Below, in pieces: positions 56,366 through 64,000 of a stretch of 64,000 nucleotides of DNA (position 1 is its first letter; every line of letters begins with the position of its first letter). Below the pieces are notes generated by a model, which saw nothing but the letters and a program-made list of their open reading frames with translations, did no database searches and was not told the origin of the DNA. A program made the position numbers and the translations under genes. This DNA comes from Paraphoma chrysanthemicola. Its lineage: Eukaryota; Ascomycota; Dothideomycetes; Pleosporales; Phaeosphaeriaceae. The stretch is taken from contig JAGMWG010000018.1 in NCBI GenBank assembly GCA_020744225.1, positions 1,116,001 through 1,180,000 on the forward strand, written 5' to 3'.

Positions 56366-58433
56366 GAAGTGAGCTTTCGTTCAATGACTTCTGTACGATA
56401 TTGATATCCTGGCACGGGTCAATAATTGCGTAGCATGGCGTTGAGCAGGACAGGTTGGGCAGTCTTCAAGCAGCCCTGGACGAGGCAGAACCCCTACAGA
56501 TCTTGATGTGAATGTGTTGAAGCGGGCGTTTTCTTTTTGCATATAGTGATGAGCGACGAGCACTGAGCGAGCTCGTTTTTGTCTCGAGATTTGTCCAGCT
56601 GTCATATAGGAATGGATGAGCGGTAGTAATAATATGTCCCATTCATTTTCTGATGTGGCGTGATGTCAAGTGAGGATGCGGACAGTCTGTGTAGTCGACA
56701 TTGGACATGGTGTAATCGACACGGCAAGCATGCGAGGTCAGCAAGGCCGCGTCCAATCACGGCAGTAGTCGGCGGCATCGTGAAAATGATTTACGCTAGA
56801 GTGCTTCATTGTCAACTCAGACTATCGAAGGATGGCATGATTTGGATTCGCTGTTGCTAGCCACTGCAACATCATTGAAGGTAAGGTTTGGTTCCGCAAC
56901 ATTCAATGGAACGCCTCGGGCTGAAGAGCGCGATCACGATCCTTGACCAAACCATTAGACCACGAATCCCCACCATGGAGCAACTCAACAACAAAGGCGA
57001 CCAGCACCATCGCGAACAAGTGGAGTCGGCCCGCTTTGGTGATGCCGGTGTGCCGCATCGAAGACCACGATTTCGCACTGGCGTGTGGCGACAGGAGGCT
57101 TGGCGCGTGGGTCTGGCTCACGACATGCCCGTCTCCGCGTGGCGCGGATTGGCTCGGCGAACGATGTGCTGCAGGGCAACTCTGCAGACAATGGATGGTG
57201 CTATTTTTACGAGCAAGCAGACATGATGATTGGGTTGGAGATGGGAACGCGACTGAGCGGGGTGAGAGCGGAGTAACTGAAAGGATGCGAGGAGAAATGC
57301 GAGAGAGAGGGGAGAGTCAGGTCACGCTGCTAGAAGAGCCGAGTTTTGTCTGAGGACATGGTGATGGGGTTGTGATCGGTGGTCAGAATGTGTGCTGGCT
57401 GTGCTGTGCTGCATACAAGTACAAGCCGAAGCAGAGCACGTGTTGGATACCGAGATATGGCATCAAAAGCTGGAAAACGCACGGGAAATCGCCACGCAGA
57501 TTCGCTCGCTTGGAATGTTTCAGCTTCCGGGCCAGCTCGCCTGCTCCATCCATGACGCGCTGCAGCAAGGATGCAGGCGAGCGAAAGGCTCCGCATACGA
57601 GCTGTGCGTTGCCAGGTTTCACGTTTTCCCTCAGGCTGAGAAACCTGGGTTGTGCATTTGGTGCTTCGGCGGATGCTGTGTTTCGGGAAAATAATGCGGA
57701 GAGCGACTGCAGGGAAGATGGCAGCGAATATCTGGGGGACTATCTACGTGGATGTCGTTCAGGATGCCATATGGATAGTCTTCCTCGTCGGGAAGGTGCA
57801 ATTGCTGCGGCGGAAGTGCATGGCATGAGGAAGAATGATCGTCAGTGCGCAGAGTCGACTACGCTGCTTCAGGATTGGCAGGATTCACAGCTGGCCGTCA
57901 TGGTGCGGGTCTCTGCTCGTGTGGTGTGTAGTCCATGCATGGCACTTGTAGCATAAGCCTGACGCCTACTGCCTTAAGGTCTGACTTTGCCTCAACACGC
58001 AAGCCTCAGCTCGCCTTCCCCCAGAACAAAGAAAAACGATACACGCTCGCTGCCTCCGACTGCGTAACCTCCGCGACACACATTCGTTCTCGCATCGACT
58101 ATTGCTATTTGGCCGAATCTGCGAGCTGGACCAGGCTATCGATATTGGTAGTGGCGTTTGACAGCTTGCGTACCCAACCACCCGGAGCCGACCCAGACCA
58201 TTTTTTGTAAGCTCACCACCCCAGCCCGCTCATGACCAGCCGCGGCAATGTCGTGTCTTATATGGCCCAGCTGCCCGACTGGGACATATGTCCTTCCCTT
58301 GCAGAACTCCCATCATGATTTTTGTAGTCAGCATGACGAAGTGCTAACACGAGACTGTCCCAGTTGCGCTTTCCTTGCTACGAACTCACGGTCGCTTTCC
58401 CATTGACGCTCTTCACGACACGACAACCTTACG
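56366..58433. other. 2.1-kb intergenic region
   Basis: No gene is supported. Minus-strand frames between 56872 and 57360 include a short hydrophobic stretch (LHLFAMVLVAFVVELLHGG) but open with GTG or lack a coherent splice model. The last few hundred bases are the promoter of the next gene. Confidence 0.4.
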
Positions 58434-59402
58434 ATGCGTTCATTCAGCAGACTGGCCCTTCTGGCCCTTCCGCTCTTCGGATCTGTGTTTGCTGAGGAAC
58501 CCGCGTCGCCAACTCAGCATGTCGACCAGCACAAGCCCATCTACTCTAGCGCGCAAGAAGCCTTCCGAGATCTGCTCAATGCATTGCCCGAGGAGTCGCT
58601 CCAAGCAGCACTCAGCGGGCTCAAGGACTTCAAGTCTGGCGTCTTCGAGTCGCACCACCGCGGCGTGGAGCAGGTACACGACAAGAACCCGGCGCTCGCT
58701 ACCAAGCTCGTCATTGCTGCCGTGCAAGACCTGAAGAAGCGCCAGACGCCCAGCAACGGCACATCAGTTGCGCCTCCTCCGCCCCCGCAGACCTCAGACA
58801 CTCCACCACAGAGCAGCAACGCGCCTCCTCCCCAGCAAAGCAGCGAAGCCCCGCCTCCACCAGCATCGACACCCAACACCGACCGAGCCGTCATTGTCAA
58901 CGTCCCACAGACCACCACTGACGCACGTGGCTCTACGGTTGTACAAACCACCTCCGTCCTCAGCCAAGTCACCGCCAGCGTCGCCGTGACCGTCGTGCGC
59001 ACAAACTCCCAAGGCCAGACCGTCACGTCAACCGAAAACCGCCCGGCGGTGATCCGTACCACCACCGATGCTCAAGGTCGCAGCACCGTTGTCACATCAG
59101 CGGCGCAATTCGCACCCACGGCTGGAGAAGTCCGCACCGAGACGGACGCACGTGGCAGCACTTTTGTGACAACGTACACGCCTGGTGGAGGCAAGATTAG
59201 TTCCGTCAAGTTGATCACAACGACGGGCGCCGACGGCAAGCCCAGCACGATTACGAGCTACACATTTGTTGACCCCGCGCAAACGCCTGCCGAGACGCCA
59301 ACCCAGACAGGACGACCTGGCCTGCAAACCGGCGCAGCGAATGCAGTTCGCGCGCGGGAGCTGGTGATGATGGGTGGTGCCGCGTTGGCGCTGTTCGTGT
59401 AA
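58434..59402 (+). CDS. Ser/Thr/Pro-rich GPI-type cell-wall protein
   Basis: A single exon of 322 aa. The signal peptide is about 1-20 (MRSFSRLALLALPLFGSVFA). Residues 21-100 form a helical globular part. KKR at 101-103 is a likely Kex2 processing site. A Pro/Ser/Gln linker follows with short poly-proline runs. Residues about 150-300 are Thr/Ser/Val-rich with loosely repeated TDARGST or TDAQGRST units, seen at 160, 210 and 240. The C-terminus (ELVMMGGAALALFV after AANAVRAR) is a short hydrophobic tail fitting a GPI signal. It is likely a covalently bound wall protein or adhesin-like surface protein. The exact family is not named. Confidence 0.8.
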   Translation: MRSFSRLALLALPLFGSVFAEEPASPTQHVDQHKPIYSSAQEAFRDLLNALPEESLQAALSGLKDFKSGVFESHHRGVEQVHDKNPALATKLVIAAVQDLKKRQTPSNGTSVAPPPPPQTSDTPPQSSNAPPPQQSSEAPPPPASTPNTDRAVIVNVPQTTTDARGSTVVQTTSVLSQVTASVAVTVVRTNSQGQTVTSTENRPAVIRTTTDAQGRSTVVTSAAQFAPTAGEVRTETDARGSTFVTTYTPGGGKISSVKLITTTGADGKPSTITSYTFVDPAQTPAETPTQTGRPGLQTGAANAVRARELVMMGGAALALFV

Positions 59403-60242
59403 GATCACTCAGCGCTGCGAGCATCCAAGACGAAGGAAGAGGTGGACTTTGTGACATTGGGAAGGAATAATAACGCGAACACGACTCTCTCCGATTTTGC
59501 CCTTTTTTGGATTTTCAAACTGCATATACGGCCATGCATAGCATATTTACGCTCCTTTTCCTTCTTCAGAAGATACCCCACGTTCCTTTTACGACTATTG
59601 ATATAGAGAGAAAGTATGTACAATCAGCACAGCGGCATTGTTTTTTGGTTTTTGGGATTTGCGCCGGGAAAAACTTTTGGCTTCTAGGGAATGCATTTCG
59701 CGATGGGGATAGTTTTGGGGAGTGGGAAAAGGTATATCGAGCTTTTGAGCTTATTTCTATCCTTTTTTTATTGTTGCATTCGAGTAAATGCTATACTTTG
59801 GGGAGGGATTTGGGGTAATTTGTAGAAACCGGACGGAGATATTCTAGGGAGAAGAATGAGAATTGAAGATAATCTGATCATCTACACAAAGCAACGCTCC
59901 TTGTTCGAATCTCAGACTGGTATCCATTTATGTGTGTATGTTTGTATTGACACAGCTACAAGAAGAGCATGTTTGTATGTATGTATGTGTGGTTGTGGTG
60001 AAGAAGAGGAGGGTATTGATACATGAAAGAAGCAGAAAGATTCAAGCCAGCCCGAGTCTTGAAAGCACCACAATCTAATGCTGCAACCATTCCCAATTCC
60101 GACTCCTGTGTATGCGACCAAAATGCCGACCTCGACTCCAGCGCGGCAGGGCCATGCCACGATGCGGTACGCCTAGAGAAAGAAAGATGCCGAAGAAAAT
60201 GCAGCCAATTTCTCCCGCCCAAGATACAGATTTGAACACCAC
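59403..60242. other. convergent intergenic region
   Basis: The 3' flanks of the GPI-type gene (plus) and dot1 (minus) face each other. A good donor-acceptor pair on the minus strand just beyond the dot1 stop is listed under findings. No separate gene is supported. Confidence 0.45.
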
Positions 60243-61790
60243 TCACCTCGCCTTGGTCGCGATGAAATATTCCACACTCTCGCCTGCCCAACTCACACTC
60301 GCCGTCCCACTCTCATACCGCTCCTCGTCAAACAGACCTGCAATCGCCTGCTCATGCCTGACCCCTTGTTTCGCGCCGCCGCCAAAACTCTCTAGACTGA
60401 CCACCTTGCACCCGTCTTTAAGGTCCAAGAACTTCTGCAGGAGGTCGTTGTTCAGCTTCTCGCCGAAAACCTTGTTATTGACAAGCACCACATCAGCGCG
60501 GCGCAGGACGGCGTCAATCTCCGGCGTTTCGAGAAAGTCACCGGCGAGCAGGTGAATGGCGCCGAGGCTGATGTTCCACAGTCGCGCGCGGGCTTGGAGT
60601 TCAGAGGCTTGTTTGGAGCCAAGGGAAGCGGCCAGTGGCATTTTCTCGATGCCCCAGCTCTCGGCGCCGGTCTGGAGTGCGGCTTGGAGGACCACGTTGC
60701 CCACGCCGGAGCCAAGATCGACGAAGACGTGAGACGAGTTGAGGCCGGTCTGGGCAAAGATCTTGTGGACAAAGGGAGTCAAGAGTTCGCCATATGTGGT
60801 TTCCTTGCCCTTGACCTTGCGCAGACGGTGCGCGTGGGGTGACACGACGCGATTGTAAGACTGCGCGGTAATACACTTGACAAGGCTAAGTGGTATGGCG
60901 TGCATGGAATCTATTATGCGGGGTATCGTGCCATCGCTCAGCCGGTCTCGGATGAGAGTGTTGAACTTGGACAGCTCGGCCTGGAAATCCTCTGGAGAGT
61001 TCTTGTGGACGGCGCGCTTGAGTAGGCGAACGGTACCTTCGGTGTCGGACGAGAGCTCAGTGGCGAGTTCAGGCGGCAGGTAGTGCTGTATTATCTCCTC
61101 TATGCAGTTCCAGATATCGCCTGGCGGATTGTAGCCCTCCTGCGTGTCGAGTGGCTCGACTGCTTCGAACTTCTCCGGCGACTCCGTACTTGGATACTGC
61201 AGCTCGACTATCAGGTTCTTGTGCCCTGGGAATGCGGCCTTGTAATTCTTCGCCTCATCGCCTTGCGACATTGCCAGGCCGTGTACCAGGCTGCCCCGCC
61301 GACTCGCGGCTTTGGTCTTCGTACGCTTGCCATTTTCCTGCTTCTTCTCTGATGTCCCGTTGCTTGTTCCATTCGTTTCCGGCTCTCGTATCCGAACGCG
61401 CCTGCGCAGGTCCGGCTCGAGCGTGCGGTTCAGATGGGTTGGTTCGGTGCTGCTGCTCGATGGCCGCGTCTTCTGCCGCTTCCCTAACCGGTCGTCCTCC
61501 TCTTCACTCTCATCGTCGCTGCTCGCCCACAGCGGGGTACTCGGCGAAACCTTGCGCTTTTGCGCATGCGACACGGTTAGCGACTTGCGTGCAGGCTCCC
61601 GCGACTTGGTTTGCGCCGAGGTCACCTGGTAGCGATTCGCAGGCGGTCCAGAGTAGCTACGGCTCTTGTTCAGTTGCACTGGCCGCGACTGTGGTGTCCG
61701 TGGGGCTGATTCTGTGGTGGCGGGTGTCCTTTTCACAGGCACAGTCACCGTCTTCGTCCTGATCTTCGGCTTGTTCGCGTTGAGAAACAT
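60243..61790 (-). CDS. dot1: histone H3 lysine-79 methyltransferase Dot1
   Basis: A single frame of 515 aa from the ATG at 61790. Residues 1-165 are a basic, Ser/Thr/Pro-rich tail, with an acidic stretch DDESEEEDD (92-100). In yeast such a basic tail helps bind nucleosomes. The catalytic domain runs from about 185 to the end. It has YGELLTPFV (333-341), the AdoMet loop VDLGSGVGNVV (357-367), the acidic ribose-binding position near Glu382 (GIEKM), GDFLE (417-421) and NNKVF (438-442), which corresponds to the catalytic-channel NNFAF motif of other Dot1 proteins. H3K79 methylation affects telomeric silencing and DNA-damage checkpoints. The frame ends ATKAR then TGA, directly at a splice-donor-like sequence (see findings). 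Confidence 0.95.
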   Translation of the reverse strand: MFLNANKPKIRTKTVTVPVKRTPATTESAPRTPQSRPVQLNKSRSYSGPPANRYQVTSAQTKSREPARKSLTVSHAQKRKVSPSTPLWASSDDESEEEDDRLGKRQKTRPSSSSTEPTHLNRTLEPDLRRRVRIREPETNGTSNGTSEKKQENGKRTKTKAASRRGSLVHGLAMSQGDEAKNYKAAFPGHKNLIVELQYPSTESPEKFEAVEPLDTQEGYNPPGDIWNCIEEIIQHYLPPELATELSSDTEGTVRLLKRAVHKNSPEDFQAELSKFNTLIRDRLSDGTIPRIIDSMHAIPLSLVKCITAQSYNRVVSPHAHRLRKVKGKETTYGELLTPFVHKIFAQTGLNSSHVFVDLGSGVGNVVLQAALQTGAESWGIEKMPLAASLGSKQASELQARARLWNISLGAIHLLAGDFLETPEIDAVLRRADVVLVNNKVFGEKLNNDLLQKFLDLKDGCKVVSLESFGGGAKQGVRHEQAIAGLFDEERYESGTASVSWAGESVEYFIATKAR

Positions 61791-62784
61791 GGCGGTGGGC
61801 GCGGGTGGCGGTACGAATGTGGTGGAAATACGTGGGGGCGGGCTGCTGCAGGTGAAGGAGTGTATAGGTGAGGCAGCCGGCCGTGAGAGTGAAGAGTCGA
61901 CGAGGCAGCCGTCCGGTCAGCCAATACGGGGCAGTCGCACGCGCAGTCGTGACTTCGCTTTCCCGACGCCCTGCACGCCACTGCACCGTCGGCAGGGATC
62001 ACGCTCGCTTGCCGCCTTGGCACCAAAGTGCCGTGGGCCCTGCCTCGACCTTAACCTCACTGCACCCACGTTGTTTCACACGGGATGACAGCTCGAAGCG
62101 ACCCAGCTTCTATGCTTCCATTTCTGCAGGGTCGGCTGTCATCCCCCGAATATGCTTGATTCGACCACGTGCGTCTCTGCTGTTCATTTACCAGCGACCG
62201 GCCGCTCGGGACAGACATGATCTTGCCAACTTCTTTGCGAAGTCAGAACCAGCCAGCGTTGTCATGTCGGTTCCGTGCGACTTGACGGTGGCATATGTGA
62301 TAATGGCCATGGAGTTCACGTGAATGCTTCAGTTACCCCTTCGCGGACCGTTCATTGTGCTTATATTTACGTCGCTGTACAGTTGACGGGCTTTTTCACA
62401 GGTCATATGCTTGATATCTCGATGCTCAGGCCCCGGAACATTAGACCTGTAGCGATTGCAGTGAGAACAAATGTCCATGCAGCAATTTGGAACTGACCGT
62501 GACCATGGATGACACGTACAACCACAAGTAGTGATCACATTTCGTCTCTAATGGAGATCACATCTCCTGTAATCCCGATGTTAATCCCACAATATCACAA
62601 TACATGGCTCTTGAAGAGCTACAGTTTGAATTTGCGAGTTCGGCAGCATCAAGTCCACAACGAAGTGTGTACAGGAGCTGTCACACTTTTGCGCATGTAA
62701 AGCGCCGCTCACTTTGCTAGCGCCATGTTGCTCGCCATATCCATTGCGCTATTTCCTTTGCATTTTACTTGCTAGCTCATCTAT
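61791..62784. other. intergenic
   Basis: Promoter of dot1 and upstream region of the right-edge gene. Overlapping C-rich frames to about 62.3 kb have no motif. No gene is seen. Confidence 0.5.
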
Positions 62785-64000
62785 ATGCGATTGCTGAACA
62801 AGATGAGTGTAGGTGTAGTCATCGCAAAGGCACGCGACAATGACCCGGGGGAATTACGAGCCCCGATATCGTTTCTCGATCCTGTCGTATGTCACACATC
62901 TGGTTCCTGGAGTACAGCCTTTGATCTTGGGAATGGCAGTACTCGTAGTCGGCCACGGTCTTCCAGCGATTGCGCCGAAGTTCACAGTCTGCCACGGGTA
63001 GCAGGATCAGGCATGTCTAAAGCTGAACCACCAGTCGTTCGTCGGAGCCGAACTGTTCATTCTAGATCATCTGCTAAACAGTCCGTGGAGCTCGGTGTGG
63101 AAAGATCAGGTACATCGCAAAAGCATAGAGAACACATACCATCGCCTTCTTCGGGTCAGAAGCTTTCCGTGCCGGGAAAAGTCCCTCCTCCAGACCTGGG
63201 TTTGCCTGGAACTTCAGTACAGCCTCACAAACAAGATAGTACAGTTCCCTTGAGCTTAACACAATCGTCATCGCTCCCTAAACTGACCGCAGCCAAGGGG
63301 TTTCTGCAGTGCTATTGGAACATTCCTGGGGGCATATATTACTTCAAGAGAACTCCGATTGCTCTCAAAAATTATACTCAAAGGACCTTTGAGATGCTAG
63401 TTACCGCAGGATACTTACTGGAGGATGCCAAAGGTTTTTGGTGGGTTTCTAGTGGAGAGTATGAGCTTTTCAAGTGCAGAGAGGATGCACTCACAAATCT
63501 ACTGGATAACACTGATCGTGCATCGTCAGCCTACTCTCACTGTAAGCATCTTCACCCAGTAATTGCTTCAGTCACATCTGGACAACTACAGGAACAAGCA
63601 CCCGCAAAGGCTGGCTCGAGCCTGTACGAAAGACGAGCTGCCACCCGAAAATCATCAATTCTCAGAGTCTGCACTCCGCGATATCCATGGAACGAAGACG
63701 AACCAGACTGTGACTATGTTGCAATCTTCCCAAGGTGGACTTTTCCCGAGGGTGTCTGTTATCGACAAAGCGTACAATGGTTTCCCTGCATGACGAAAAC
63801 TGACATCGAAGACGCTGTTACTGCCGATACCTAGTTGAAGACGAAAAGGGCCTTCTCATTGCCCGTTCCGATCAATACAAGCTACTACGCGTCAGCGATA
63901 TCGCTGACCACGAACCCATGGACGTACCCAATAAGTTTTCGCTTAAAATCAAGTGTCCTAAATGTGAAAAGAAAAAGAGCAAGGGTGAGAAAATTATTCA
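62785..64000 (+). CDS. partial unknown gene at window edge, frame disturbed
   Basis: The plus frame from the ATG at 62785 stays open to the TAG at 63832 (349 aa). Its first half is low-complexity Ser/Pro-rich; the middle (about 170-230) looks folded (KGFLQCYWNIPGGIYYFKR; TFEMLVTAGYLLEDAKGFWW). From 63825 another frame is open to the window end and is clearly protein-like (YLVEDEKGLLIARSDQYKLL, then KCPKCEKK with a CxxC pair). A third frame is open at 63563-63793. So at least one intron or frameshift lies between about 63540 and 63825. I could not find a clean splice model: the GTAAGC at 63542 pairs only with a 30-bp intron. It is either a gene with small introns or a decaying one. The family is unknown. 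Confidence 0.4.

Noticed and set aside
56872..57360. possible small spliced membrane peptide on the minus strand (ATGTCTGCTTGCTC then GTAAAA, or LHLFAMVLVAFVVELL)
   Set aside because: Candidate donors and acceptors do not give one coherent frame that joins the ATG to the hydrophobic stretch.

Overview
This window looks like a chromosome piece from a filamentous ascomycete. The protein-coding genes have short introns (about 45-60 bp, occasionally longer) with GT..AG ends and CTAAC/CTAAT-like branch sites. The families seen (HET-domain protein, Sac7-type RhoGAP, Dot1, Tim9, Mdm10, Hoy1/Phx1-type homeobox factor) are typical of Pezizomycotina. I lean to Dothideomycetes, but that is inference from general familiarity, not from a comparison. 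No rRNA, CRISPR array, intact transposon or convincing tRNA was found.

Layout. 0-4 kb: a secreted tyrosinase and gene-poor DNA. 4.5-24.3 kb: mostly core genes: a large disordered proline/RS-rich protein (-), serine palmitoyltransferase subunit LCB2 (-), a homeobox factor (-) behind a very long upstream region, then mdm10 (-) and mrt4 (+) sharing a 218-bp head-to-head promoter. 24.6-28.3 kb: a small GPI-type wall protein and a 581-aa protein with a repeat-rich Gln/Tyr/Gly tail. 28.6-37.5 kb: an accessory-looking block with a decayed SET-domain gene, a secreted family 2 glycoside hydrolase with CreA-like sites, a HET-domain gene whose start codon stands alone in its first exon, and a cytochrome P450. 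38.5-61.8 kb: a CofD/YvcK-like protein with an 18-nt microexon, a small mitochondrial-looking protein, a Shg1-domain protein with a long RS-rich tail, a multi-pass membrane protein, an F-box protein, a Dcg1-type racemase, a 41-aa two-exon micropeptide candidate, tim9, a Sac7-type RhoGAP, a Ser/Thr-rich GPI-type protein and the histone H3K79 methyltransferase Dot1. The right edge cuts a partial, frame-disturbed gene.

How the genes work together. There is no single pathway cluster. Mdm10 (ERMES/SAM), Tim9 and the candidate complex I subunit act in mitochondria. LCB2 makes sphingoid bases in the ER. Shg1 and Dot1 both concern histone H3 methylation. RhoGAP and the two GPI-type proteins concern the cell wall and polarity. 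Tyrosinase, GH2, HET and P450 are environment-facing or self-recognition functions. The most unusual features are the very small exons (3, 8 and 18 nt in three genes), the spliced micropeptide candidate, and the GH2 enzyme with tandem CreA-like boxes inside the accessory block.

Exon boundaries were worked out by eye from splice motifs and reading-frame continuity; no transcript or database evidence was available.
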